Below are positions 35,888-44,933 of a stretch of 64,000 nt of DNA, piece by piece. This DNA is from Spinactinospora alkalitolerans (GTDB lineage: Bacteria; Actinomycetota; Actinomycetes; Streptosporangiales; Streptosporangiaceae). The DNA is taken from the NCBI RefSeq assembly GCF_013408795.1, contig NZ_JACCCC010000001.1:744001-808000 (forward strand), written 5' to 3'. A model generated the notes under the pieces. It was not told the DNA's origin and made no database searches. It saw nothing but the letters and a program-made list of their open reading frames with translations. The number at the start of each line of letters is the position of its first letter. Position 1 is the stretch's first letter. Both the position numbers and the translations under genes were made by a program.

Positions 35888-36196
35888 ATGCTTCCCCTGT
35901 TCACCGGTGCCGCCCACGCCGCCTTCGACGCCGTGAGCCCCCTCGTCGTGCTCGCCGACGCCCCTCCCGAACCCGACACCTCGGGACTGGCCGACTGGCT
36001 GCGCGGCTTCTTCGGCCCCCTCTTCCTCGTGATCGTCTCGATCGTCGCGATCTTCTTCCTGTTCACCAGGGAGATCACCCGGTTCGCGCAGTTCATCATC
36101 CTGGCGATCTTCATCGGAATCGTCTTCTACGTGCCAGGGATCATCGAGGTCATCGCGACAGCCATAGCGCGTGCGATGGGCGTGCCGACCGAGTAG
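35888..36196 (+). CDS. Small two-helix membrane protein (TcpD/VirB2-position)
   Basis: A 102-residue protein. A moderately hydrophobic start ending near VLADAPP could be a signal or a first helix. Two strong membrane helices follow (about residues 43-60 and 66-92), separated by a short polar turn, REITRFAQ. It lies between TcpC- and TcpE-like genes, exactly where tcpD sits in pCW3, and its size and two-helix form also suit a VirB2-type pilin or channel subunit. There is no sequence motif to decide between these. ATG 35888 is preceded by a purine-rich stretch. Confidence 0.7.
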   Translation: MLPLFTGAAHAAFDAVSPLVVLADAPPEPDTSGLADWLRGFFGPLFLVIVSIVAIFFLFTREITRFAQFIILAIFIGIVFYVPGIIEVIATAIARAMGVPTE

Positions 36197-36208
36197 GAGG
36201 CCGAAGAC

Positions 36209-39200
36209 GTGGACCTGCCCACGTACACCAACATTTGGCGCATCGAGAAGCGGCTCTACAAGCTCTACGATTTCCGGCTGCCCATGCCGCTTCCGGTCGT
36301 GACCTTCGGTGTGTGCCTGGGTGTGGCCGTCGTCTGGATCTTCCTGATGAACCTGCTCGGCGTCCCCTTCGAGTCGCCGTTCCACGTCATCTGGATCGTC
36401 CCCCCCGGTGTGATCGCGTTCCTCGCCACCCGGCCCGTCATCGAGGGCAAGCGGCTCACCGAGCTGCTGATCTCGCAGGGCCGCTACGCCACCGAGGCGC
36501 GCGTCTACACGCGCCTCGCCCCGCAGCACGAGCCGAACCACATCGTCGTCGCCGTCCGTGTCTGGCACCGGGACCCGGCGGCCGGCCCCCTCCCCGTGGT
36601 CGACAAGAAGGCGGCCAGGGAGGCGGAGCGGCGGCGCAGGGCGGCCGCCGCGGCGCAGCGGGCCGACGCCGCCGAGGAGACGGCCCTCCCGGAGAGCGGG
36701 CACGAGCGTGCGCCGGAGCCCGTGGCCGTGGCCGCCGCCGAACCGGCCGCGGCCCAGGACGGCCGCACGGCCGGGCGCAGGGTCCTCAACTACTTCGGCT
36801 TCGGCCTGCCCAAGGCCGACGACTCCTCGCCCCCGCCGCGCGGCGCCGCGTCCGCTCCGCGCTCCCGCGCATCGGGCAGCCGCCCCGCCAACGGGGTGCC
36901 CGCGGCCGAGCGCACCGAGCTCGGCACGGTCAAGCGCCGCGGCGACGCGCCCAGCCGGACGGCCGCGCCCGCCCGTGCGGCCGGAACCGGTGACACCGGA
37001 CCGCGGGACCGCGAACGACGCGAGGCGCACGCGGAGCCGGCGACGCCGATCTCGGCGGCCTCCGCGCCGCAGGAGCAGGACGGCGACGCCTGGTACACCT
37101 CGCTGAGCAGGCACTCCGGTGAGACCCCCTGGCCGCTGTCCTCCAAGAGCGCCTACGCACCCGGCGACACCCAGCCCATGGCGGCGCCCGACCTCGGCCT
37201 CAAGCGCGCGGCCGCGCGCCGCAGGGCCGAGGAGATCATGGCGGCGCCCGACCCCGGCACCCCGCGCGGGCGGGAGGCCGAGAAGGCGGCCGGACGGCGT
37301 CCGCGCGAGGAGAGGGAGACCGCCGCCGCTGCGGCGGCGGAGGAGAGCGCCGCCGCCGAGCGGGCGAGCGTGCTCCCCGAGCCGCCCGCCGAGGCGCGGA
37401 CCCGGTCCGAGCACGCTCCGGCCTCCGGCAACGGGGCCCGGCGCAGGCTGCGCGGCCGGACCCAGAGCGCAGCGGTCACCCGGCGACTGGAGCGCGAGCG
37501 CGCGTCCGCTCCGCCTCCCCCGCAACGGCGGACCGCGCAGGGCCTGGGCCGGCCGGCCACCCCGGAGGAGGCCCGGCGGCAGGAGCAGAGCCATCGGCCC
37601 CGCCGCCGACCGCACGCCGCCCCCTGGGACCTGCCCCCGGCCGGCGGGCCGCAGCAGGGCAGCGGGCGCGACGCCGCCGCGGACCGCGCGGCCCCCGCCG
37701 ACCACGGCGCGCAGCACTCCCCGGCCGGGCCGGTGCGCCCGGCCCCCGCCCGGGGCGAGCACCCGGTGGCCGAGACTCCGCCGCAGGAGGCGCGTCCGCA
37801 GGAGGCGCCGCCCCCCGAACCCGCGGCCGAGACCGGTCCGCCCGCGCTTCAGCACGGCGTTCCCGCGTACGGCGCGCCCCCGGCGGAGCCGGCCGAACAG
37901 GCGCCGGCCGCCGAACAGGCAGCCGGCGATCCGGGGCCCGAACCCGCCGAGGCCGGCCCGCGCGCGGAGGCGGCGGCGGGGGATGGCGGTCGGTCCGAGG
38001 AGGCCGCGGCCGGTCCGGGGTCCGATGCCGATCCCGTCCGGGGTACGGCCCCGGCCGAACGCGCCGACGACCGCACCGGCGCCGAGTCCGTCGCTCCCGA
38101 GGCCGATCCGGCTCCGGCGGAGCCGTCCGCCGGCCCCGCCCGTCCCGCGGCCCCCGACGAAGCCGAGCAGGAGGAGCGCGCGGCGGCCCCCGGCGTCCGG
38201 GACACCGCCGACCCCGTGACTCCGGCCGAGGACGCCTCCGCGCGCCCGCTGCCGGACCGGCAGGTCAAACCGCCGCTGGAGCTGGACCACGGCACCGGTG
38301 AGCACGAGAGCTTCAGCGATGTCTCCGGACCCGGCCGGCGCGCGACGCTGGAGGAGCTGGAGGCCGCGGAGCAGGCGGCGTTCCTGCGCCGCAGGAACGC
38401 CGCGAACCGGGGCGGACCCGCGAAGCCGGTTCCACCGCCGCCCGCGAAGCCGGTTCCGCAGCGCCCGGAGAAGCCGGCCTCGGCACGCCCGGAAGAACCG
38501 GTCCCGCAGCGGCCGGAGGCGGCGCCGCGGGCCGACGCGCCCGCGGCCCCGGCCGAACCGCGGCGTTCGGAACGCCTCTCCCGCAGCGTCCGCTCCGCCG
38601 GGACCGGGCCCCAGCCCGTGCAGCGCTCCGAGCACGGGGACGACGGCGTCTTCACCCGGGTGGCGCACGGCGTCCGCACGCTGGGTCAGCTGTTCACCCC
38701 CTCCCACGGCACCCCCGCGCAGCAGGAGCCCGAGGACACCGAGGACACCGGTGCCGACCGCCGTCCGGACGCCTCCACCACCGCGGCCCCGGCCAAGAGC
38801 GGCAAGCCCGGCCTGCAGCTCGACCACGGCACGGGGGAGCAGGAACTGCTGTCCGGGCACGTCCGGGCGGCCCCGAGGGACGACGGCGCCGCCGCGCCGA
38901 CCGACGTCCCCGATGCCGCAGGGACCGACGCCCCGCCTCGGGCCCCCGCCTCGCCGGAGTCCCGGCCGCACCGCCCCGCGCCGGCACCGGAGTCACCGGC
39001 GTCGGGCACCCGCGGCTGGCGGAGGCTGGCCCGCGTGGTGACCGGCGGGAACACGCCGACGCCCAAGACCAGGCTCCCCGAAGCCGACATCGAGCGCCTG
39101 CGTACGCCGTTCGACGGCACCCGGCGCGTCGTCGTCCTCGGCTGCACCGGCGGGGCCGGCCAGACCGTCACCACGCTCATGCTCGGCCACACGCTGGCCG

Positions 39201-39886
39201 CCCACCGCGACGAGCGCGTGGTCGCGGTCGACGTCAACCCCGGAGGCACCGGCCTGTCCAAGAGGATCCGCACGGAGACCCCGGAGACCCTGACGTCACT
39301 GCTGGCCAACACCGACGGGATCCACGGCTACCTGGGGATGCGCGGCTACACGTCGCAGGCCGGGACCGGCCTGGAAGTGGTGACCACGCTGGACGACCCC
39401 TACGTCCAGACCCTCGACGACCGCGACTACGCCGGACTGACCGGGCTGCTGGAGCGGTTCTACGGCGTCACCCTGCTCGACCCCGCCGCGACCGGCGTGG
39501 CCCGGGCGCTGCCGATCGTCGACGCCCTGGTGCTGGTCGCCCCGGCGAGCTCGGATGCGGCCCGCGCCGTGGCGATGACGTTCGAATGGCTGGACGGCCA
39601 CGGCTACGCAGGCCTGCGCTCCAAGTCGGTGGTGGTCGTCAACGGCGTCAGCAAACGCAGCCTCACCGACGTCGACGCCGCCGAGCAGGTCGCCAGGGGC
39701 CGCTGCCGCGCGATCGTCCGCGTGCCCTGGGACGACCACCTGGCCGCCGCCAGGGGCGTCGTGGACGTCGACGCCCTGCGCGGCACGACCCGCCGCGCCC
39801 ACGCCGCCCTCGGCGGCGTGCTGGCCACCGGCTTCGCCGCGCTCCCCGCATCGGGCACCCGCGTGAAGTCGGAGGTGCAGCGGTGA
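36209..39886 (+). CDS. TcpE-like membrane domain fused to a ParA/MinD-like domain by a long disordered linker
   Basis: A 1225-residue three-part protein. Residues 1-120 (YTNIWRIEKRLYKLYDFRLP, then two helices at about 27-48 and 57-74) match TcpE/PrgI-like proteins of Gram-positive type IV secretion. Residues about 125-960 are disordered, rich in Pro, Ala, Glu and Arg, with LDHGTGE repeated near 691 and 871 and Pro-Lys-Pro-Val repeats near 735. Residues about 965-1220 form a ParA/MinD-like domain (VVVLGCTGGAGQT, VAVDVNPGGTGLS, LLDPAATG). Its Walker A lacks both lysines (Thr-Gly-Gly-Ala-Gly-Gln-Thr instead of Lys-Gly-Gly-x-x-Gly-Lys-Thr), so ATP hydrolysis is doubtful. The stop overlaps the next small ORF. 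Confidence 0.8.
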   Translation: MDLPTYTNIWRIEKRLYKLYDFRLPMPLPVVTFGVCLGVAVVWIFLMNLLGVPFESPFHVIWIVPPGVIAFLATRPVIEGKRLTELLISQGRYATEARVYTRLAPQHEPNHIVVAVRVWHRDPAAGPLPVVDKKAAREAERRRRAAAAAQRADAAEETALPESGHERAPEPVAVAAAEPAAAQDGRTAGRRVLNYFGFGLPKADDSSPPPRGAASAPRSRASGSRPANGVPAAERTELGTVKRRGDAPSRTAAPARAAGTGDTGPRDRERREAHAEPATPISAASAPQEQDGDAWYTSLSRHSGETPWPLSSKSAYAPGDTQPMAAPDLGLKRAAARRRAEEIMAAPDPGTPRGREAEKAAGRRPREERETAAAAAAEESAAAERASVLPEPPAEARTRSEHAPASGNGARRRLRGRTQSAAVTRRLERERASAPPPPQRRTAQGLGRPATPEEARRQEQSHRPRRRPHAAPWDLPPAGGPQQGSGRDAAADRAAPADHGAQHSPAGPVRPAPARGEHPVAETPPQEARPQEAPPPEPAAETGPPALQHGVPAYGAPPAEPAEQAPAAEQAAGDPGPEPAEAGPRAEAAAGDGGRSEEAAAGPGSDADPVRGTAPAERADDRTGAESVAPEADPAPAEPSAGPARPAAPDEAEQEERAAAPGVRDTADPVTPAEDASARPLPDRQVKPPLELDHGTGEHESFSDVSGPGRRATLEELEAAEQAAFLRRRNAANRGGPAKPVPPPPAKPVPQRPEKPASARPEEPVPQRPEAAPRADAPAAPAEPRRSERLSRSVRSAGTGPQPVQRSEHGDDGVFTRVAHGVRTLGQLFTPSHGTPAQQEPEDTEDTGADRRPDASTTAAPAKSGKPGLQLDHGTGEQELLSGHVRAAPRDDGAAAPTDVPDAAGTDAPPRAPASPESRPHRPAPAPESPASGTRGWRRLARVVTGGNTPTPKTRLPEADIERLRTPFDGTRRVVVLGCTGGAGQTVTTLMLGHTLAAHRDERVVAVDVNPGGTGLSKRIRTETPETLTSLLANTDGIHGYLGMRGYTSQAGTGLEVVTTLDDPYVQTLDDRDYAGLTGLLERFYGVTLLDPAATGVARALPIVDALVLVAPASSDAARAVAMTFEWLDGHGYAGLRSKSVVVVNGVSKRSLTDVDAAEQVARGRCRAIVRVPWDDHLAAARGVVDVDALRGTTRRAHAALGGVLATGFAALPASGTRVKSEVQR

Positions 39887-39990
39887 TGCAGCACCTTGCG
39901 AGCTCCGGGGCCGCCGTGCTGGCGCCCCGCACCCCGATGGCCGCCCGCACGAGCCCGGCACCGCGACCGACGCAGGAGGAGACCCGATGA
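39886..39990 (+). CDS. 34-residue translationally coupled ORF
   Basis: The ATG shares its A with the stop codon of the TcpE-ParA gene (TGATG), and its stop overlaps the start of the ATPase gene (ATGA). The peptide, about 34 residues, is Ala/Pro/Thr-rich with no hydrophobic segment. Such a tight double overlap suggests it is translated, perhaps only to carry ribosomes to the ATPase gene. Function unknown. The alternative is that the frame is fortuitous and the ATPase is translated independently. Confidence 0.45.
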   Translation: MQHLASSGAAVLAPRTPMAARTSPAPRPTQEETR

Positions 39991-42467
39991 ACGGCAGCAG
40001 GGGCGCCAGCCGGCTGGCGGTCCGCTACTTCGACGATCGCGTCCTGCTCAGCGACGCCGAGGCATGGGCCTACTTCCGGCTGCCCACGGTGTCCTATGAG
40101 TTCTCCACGCCCGAAGAGCGCGAGACCCTCGCCACCAACATCACGATCGCGCTCGCGGCGATCCGGATGAACGACGCCGAGGTGCAGTTGCGCGTCGCGC
40201 ACCGCACCTACCCGGCCGCGGCCTGGGCCACCAGGCTCGACGACACCTCGGACTCCGGGCCCGGCTGGTACGACTACCTCGACGAGATGTACCGGCACGT
40301 CTGGGCGAAGGACTTCTGGACCAAGGAGGTCTACCTCGGGGTCCGGCTGGGCCAGCGCGGCGTCCGGGCGCAGTTGTCGCGGGGCGTGCTCTCCCAGTTG
40401 TTCACCGCCTACCAGCGCACCGAGCAGATCCTCGGCCTCGACGACGACGCGATCGACGCCAAGGAGATCGCCCGCTGGACCGAGCAGGCCGAACGCCTCG
40501 GCCGCGCGCTGGCCGCCAGCTCGCTGCACGCCCGGCACGCCTCCTCCACGGAACTGGCCTGGCTGATCCGGCACGCCGTCACCGGCACCATCGAGGAGCC
40601 GCGCCCCTCCGCCGCCGGGCGCCGCACGTGGGGCAGGGGCGAGATCGAGGCGCTCGTCGAGGGGGTCCTGCACAACGGCCGGTCGACGCTGCGCCTGGAG
40701 CAGCCCGCAGGCAGCACCTACGTCGCCCACCTGTCCTTCTCCCGGTTCCCCGACCTGATGGCCTTCCCCGACGGCGAGCCGTGGCTGCACTACTGCGACG
40801 CGCTGCCGTTCCCGGTCGAGGTGTCGCTGCGGATGAAGCTCGTGCCGCCGGCCAAGGCCAGCAAGGACGTCGGCCGCAAGCTCGCGCACGCCCGCGACAT
40901 GGACGCCCACATTCGCGAGGCCGGGGTCGAGGCGCCGATCGCGCTCGCCGAGCAGATCGACGCCGCCCGCATGCTGGAGCACGGCATCACCAAGGAGCGG
41001 CTGCCGTTCGTGTACGGCTGGCACCGGCTCATCGTGACCGCGCCGACCGAGGAGCTCCTGACCCAGAGGGTCGAGGCGGTCGTGGAGCACTACCGCGACA
41101 TCGGCATCGACATCGTCAGCTCCACGGGCGACCAGTTCTCGCTGTTCTGCGAGTCGCTGCCGGGGGACCGGATCCGGCTGAACGCCTACGCCCAGCGCCA
41201 GCCGCTGCGCACCATCGCCGGCGGCATGCCCACCGCGACCGTCGACCTGGGGGACAGGGTCGACGCCGGCGGCGCGGGCTGGGTGGGGCCCTACATCGGC
41301 GAGACGCTGGGGCGGGCGCGCTCCATCGTGCACTTCGACCCGATGGTGGCCGCGGCCCGCAACCGGCCCACGGCGATCGCCATCACCGGGGAGCCCGGCG
41401 GCGGCAAGACCACGCTGGCGCTGCTGCTCATCTACCAGTTGGCGCTGCGCGGGGTCACGGTCGCTGCGATCGACCCCAAGGGCGACGCCGAGTCCCTCGT
41501 CAGGCTGCTGCAGCGCCGCGGGCGCAAGGCGCGGATCATGTCGCTGGGCTCGGCCGAGCCGGGGCTGCTCGACCCGTTCGGCTTCGGCGACGACCTCCCG
41601 GCGAAGAAGACGATGGCCACCGAGACGCTGCGGCTGCTGCTGCCGCGCATGAGCGAGGAGCGCGAGTCGGCGATGATCCAGGCGGTGGCGGCCGTGGCGA
41701 ACCAGCCGCGGCCCAGCCTCGCCAAGGTCGTCGCGCACCTGGAGGAGTCGCACGACCCGGCCTCGCGCAACCTCGGCGCGGTGCTGCGGTCGATGTCGGA
41801 GATGCGGCTGGCCAGCCTGTGCTTCGACCCCCAGGGCGAGCAGCAGATCGACACCGAGGGGTGGACCACCGTGTTCACCCTCGGCGGGCTGACCCTGCCC
41901 GATTCCGCCATCCAGCGCGACGACTACAGCTACGAGCAGCGTCTCAGCGTCGCCCTGCTGTACCTGGTCAGCCAGTTCGCCCGCCGGCTCATGAACGGGC
42001 TCGACCGCCGCCTGCCCAAGGCGATCTTCCTGGACGAGGCGTGGGCGGTGACCTCCACCCCGGAGGGCGCCAAGCTCGTGCCCGAGGTGTCGCGCATGGG
42101 GCGGTCGCGCAACACCGCGCTGATCCTGGTCAGCCAGAACGCCGGTGACCTCCTCAACGAGCAGGTCACCAACTGTCTCTCCTCAGTGTTCGCCTTCCGC
42201 TCCTCGGAGCGGGTCGAGGTCAACGACGTGATGTCCCTGCTCGGGGTCGAACCCTCCGAAGAGCACATGGGCATGCTGCGCAACCTCAGCAACGGCGAGT
42301 GCATCTTCCGTGATCTTGACGGCCGTGCCGGACGCATCGCCGTCGACCTGGTGTCGGAGGAGCTGCTGCGGTGGCTCGACACGAACCCGACACGACAACG
42401 GCCCGATGTTGAGGAGGACGACGCTTTGGTCGGCACAGGAGGCACTGGGCAGGAGTTGCGGCGATGA
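39987..42467 (+). CDS. VirB4/TcpF-like secretion ATPase
   Basis: An 826-residue cytoplasmic motor. The N-terminal half (about residues 1-430) is the VirB4-type domain, with YDYLDEMYRHVWAKDFWTKEVYLGVRLG near 90 and KLVPPAKASKDVGRK near 285. The RecA-like ATPase has Walker A GEPGGGKTT (about 469), DPKGDAE (about 495), Walker B KAIFLDEAW (about 679) and a late Arg/Gln motif ALILVSQNAGDL. It would energise assembly and transport of the secretion machine. It overlaps both neighbours, so the operon is tightly coupled. Length and motifs are intact. Confidence 0.9.
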   Translation: MNGSRGASRLAVRYFDDRVLLSDAEAWAYFRLPTVSYEFSTPEERETLATNITIALAAIRMNDAEVQLRVAHRTYPAAAWATRLDDTSDSGPGWYDYLDEMYRHVWAKDFWTKEVYLGVRLGQRGVRAQLSRGVLSQLFTAYQRTEQILGLDDDAIDAKEIARWTEQAERLGRALAASSLHARHASSTELAWLIRHAVTGTIEEPRPSAAGRRTWGRGEIEALVEGVLHNGRSTLRLEQPAGSTYVAHLSFSRFPDLMAFPDGEPWLHYCDALPFPVEVSLRMKLVPPAKASKDVGRKLAHARDMDAHIREAGVEAPIALAEQIDAARMLEHGITKERLPFVYGWHRLIVTAPTEELLTQRVEAVVEHYRDIGIDIVSSTGDQFSLFCESLPGDRIRLNAYAQRQPLRTIAGGMPTATVDLGDRVDAGGAGWVGPYIGETLGRARSIVHFDPMVAAARNRPTAIAITGEPGGGKTTLALLLIYQLALRGVTVAAIDPKGDAESLVRLLQRRGRKARIMSLGSAEPGLLDPFGFGDDLPAKKTMATETLRLLLPRMSEERESAMIQAVAAVANQPRPSLAKVVAHLEESHDPASRNLGAVLRSMSEMRLASLCFDPQGEQQIDTEGWTTVFTLGGLTLPDSAIQRDDYSYEQRLSVALLYLVSQFARRLMNGLDRRLPKAIFLDEAWAVTSTPEGAKLVPEVSRMGRSRNTALILVSQNAGDLLNEQVTNCLSSVFAFRSSERVEVNDVMSLLGVEPSEEHMGMLRNLSNGECIFRDLDGRAGRIAVDLVSEELLRWLDTNPTRQRPDVEEDDALVGTGGTGQELRR

Positions 42468-44854
42468 GGTCACTTCCGGGGACACGGCAGCGAGGTTGGC
42501 GCCGTGTCCTTTTCCTCGCCACGCTGATGTTGGCGTTCTTCCTGGTCCCACTGGGCTCGGCCCAAGCCGCCGTCCCCGGCTGCGAGGGCGAACCGGCCCC
42601 CCAACCGGAGGCAGCAGGCTCGGGAGCCGATGGGCTGCTGGTGCCGCCGCAGTCGCAGTCCTCTATTGTCGGTTCCCCTGACGGGCTCCCGCCTGACGCC
42701 AGCCTCTACGGGCAGTACGGAACCTCGGGACAGCAGTGGCATGTAATCAGAGAATCATGTGTTGACAAGCTTGGTTCCAGCGCAGTTGCAACATTGAGCA
42801 ACACTGCATGGGATCTGTCCAAGACCATCAACCAGTCGACCATTACGGTTTACCAAGCCGCTACATCGGATGGGCTGCTCGACAGTTTTAATGGTTTGGT
42901 TGGGAATATTGTGGCAGAGCTCCGGGAGGGGGTTTGGCGCCCGCTTCTGCCGACCGTCGTTATTCTCGGAGCTGTCTGGCTGGGTTGGTATGGTCTGGTG
43001 CGGAAGCGTGTCACGCTGACACTGGAAAGCTCTGTATGGATGGTTGTGGCGACTGCGCTTGGTATCTGGATCTTGGTCAATCCAGGGCAGATTCTAAGCC
43101 TTGCAGGGAATACAGTGAATACTGGCGGGCAACTTGTCAACGCTGCACTATCGCAGGTTTCTGTGCCCGGCGCATCTACAAACTGCCCTGCCGGTTCGCC
43201 GGAAATCCAAAAGGCGGGCTGGGAAAGTGAGAGTGATTTTGCGGTCCGCAGGAATTCGCAGATGCTTTGGACGGGCCTGGTGTGCCGGCCATGGGTTGCT
43301 GGTGTATTCGGGACCGGAGATGTAGCAGAAAGCGCGGCAAGACTGCATGCAGTTGATCTGCTAGAAGCTCAAGGGATCAGTAGAGTTGAGCAGCAGAGAA
43401 TCGCTGATGGGGAACTTGACCCTGAAGAGTTGACGCAAGAAAAGCAGGAATCTTACCAACAGATTGCAGAAAGTGTACAAGAGACTTATCCTGGGGTATA
43501 TCCACTTTTTGAAGGGAGTCAGCAAGGTAGTCGCCTTGGGGTAGCTACACTTGCTCTCTTCGCTTCAGTGTTCGCCGGGGGATTGATCTTGGCTGGCTCT
43601 GTAGCGCTGATCGTGCTGAAGATCGGATTTCTGCTTCTGCTTCTTCTATCGCCGATTTTCTTACTGATAGGTGTACACCCAGGGTATGGCAGGACTGTCC
43701 TGCTTCGCTGGTTCGAGATGATGGTCGGTTTGTTGCTCAAGCAGATCTTCATCATGCTCTTAATTTCTTTGCTTGTCATGTGCTATGGCCTGGTCATGGC
43801 GTCAAGCCTTGGCTGGGGACTGCAGATGATCCTGCTGGCGCTGTTCACCCTGGCGCTCTTCATCTACCGCAAGCCCTTCGCGCACCTCTTCGCCTCGGTC
43901 AACGCCAATACGTTCACCTCACGCATGGTCAATGACGCCGTGACCAGTAGTGCCCTCAGCAAGAGTGCCAACGTTCTGCCGCCCGTTGCCTACATGCGGG
44001 CGCAGAAGTGGGGCCTCAAGCGTTCCCCGCAGCTCGCGGCCGCTGCTGCGGCCGTGCCGGCCGGAGCGGGTGCGGCAGCCGGAGCGGGAGCGGCGGAGGC
44101 CGCCGAGGCAACCCGTGGTGGAACAGCGACATCCGGTTCCGGTACCGATACCGGGGCCAACGAGGGAGCGACCGTTCGCGGCGAGCAGGTCAGGAGCCGA
44201 GGCACCGCCGGATACGGTCGCGCCCGCGGCAATGCCGCTCCGCCGCCGCTGCAACTCGGCGGGCAGGCCGCGAACGCCGAATCCGGTCGCTCCAACGGCG
44301 CCCCACCGCCGCGAAGCTCCGCCCAGGCACCTCGGCTCAGCGAAGCCGCCGCTGCCAGCGGAGGCCTGAAATCATCGTCCGCCCCGTCGAGCGGTTCCAT
44401 TCCGCCGCGTCCGGCCGGCGGTTACACGGGAACCGGTGACACGGGTTGGGCCTCCGTCTTCGGTACGGGGTCCGGCAGCGGTCACCGTTCGGCGCCGAGT
44501 TCCGGCGGTGCCGCTCCCAGCGGAGACGGGGGTGCGTCCGCTGCCCCCGAACGGCCGCAGCCCAGTACCGGTCGAGGCATCTTCGATGGCCGCAACGCGA
44601 CCCCGCCGCAGGGCAACACCATGCCCAAGACATCCCGCTGGGGCGGCCCGCGTCAGCGGAAGGAGAGGCCCGCCCCGCCTCCCAGGGCACCGCGCCCCGC
44701 GCCGGCGAGCCGGGAGGAGGGCGGTCACTGGCTCAAGGGGTCGGGCAACAACCGCAACGATGCGCCGACCAGTCCGTTCTGGGCCGGAGAAGCACAGCGT
44801 CAACGCAACAACAAGCGCGACATTCCCTTCTGGCTCAGAGACGAAGGGGAGTGA
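42464..44854 (+). CDS. VirB6/TcpH-like channel protein with a disordered tail
   Basis: A 796-residue membrane protein. A signal sequence (about residues 1-36) is followed by a Pro-rich outer part, two helices (about 160-182 and 190-208), an extracellular loop with cysteines and four strongly hydrophobic helices at about 365-475 (including IGFLLLLLLSPIFLLIGVHPGYGR). A cytoplasmic Ala/Gly/Ser/Pro-rich tail of about 280 residues ends in DIPFWLRDEGE. This fits the VirB6/TcpH core channel. The central part (about 42740-43800) has much lower GC than both ends: I counted 54 G+C in 120 bases at 43381-43500. Translation starts four nt inside the ATPase gene. Confidence 0.82.
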   Translation: MRSLPGTRQRGWRRVLFLATLMLAFFLVPLGSAQAAVPGCEGEPAPQPEAAGSGADGLLVPPQSQSSIVGSPDGLPPDASLYGQYGTSGQQWHVIRESCVDKLGSSAVATLSNTAWDLSKTINQSTITVYQAATSDGLLDSFNGLVGNIVAELREGVWRPLLPTVVILGAVWLGWYGLVRKRVTLTLESSVWMVVATALGIWILVNPGQILSLAGNTVNTGGQLVNAALSQVSVPGASTNCPAGSPEIQKAGWESESDFAVRRNSQMLWTGLVCRPWVAGVFGTGDVAESAARLHAVDLLEAQGISRVEQQRIADGELDPEELTQEKQESYQQIAESVQETYPGVYPLFEGSQQGSRLGVATLALFASVFAGGLILAGSVALIVLKIGFLLLLLLSPIFLLIGVHPGYGRTVLLRWFEMMVGLLLKQIFIMLLISLLVMCYGLVMASSLGWGLQMILLALFTLALFIYRKPFAHLFASVNANTFTSRMVNDAVTSSALSKSANVLPPVAYMRAQKWGLKRSPQLAAAAAAVPAGAGAAAGAGAAEAAEATRGGTATSGSGTDTGANEGATVRGEQVRSRGTAGYGRARGNAAPPPLQLGGQAANAESGRSNGAPPPRSSAQAPRLSEAAAASGGLKSSSAPSSGSIPPRPAGGYTGTGDTGWASVFGTGSGSGHRSAPSSGGAAPSGDGGASAAPERPQPSTGRGIFDGRNATPPQGNTMPKTSRWGGPRQRKERPAPPPRAPRPAPASREEGGHWLKGSGNNRNDAPTSPFWAGEAQRQRNNKRDIPFWLRDEGE

Positions 44855-44933
44855 GCGTGCCTTCCTCCGAATCCGAATAGGCGCCGATCGACTACCGAAC
44901 CCACATTCTCCATACCGAAAGAAAGCTTCACCC

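Noticed and set aside
35714-38971. A 1085-codon minus-strand frame rich in Gly, Arg and Leu
   Set aside because: It mirrors the Pro/Ala/Glu-rich linker of the TcpE-ParA fusion, which lies in the recognisable operon frame.
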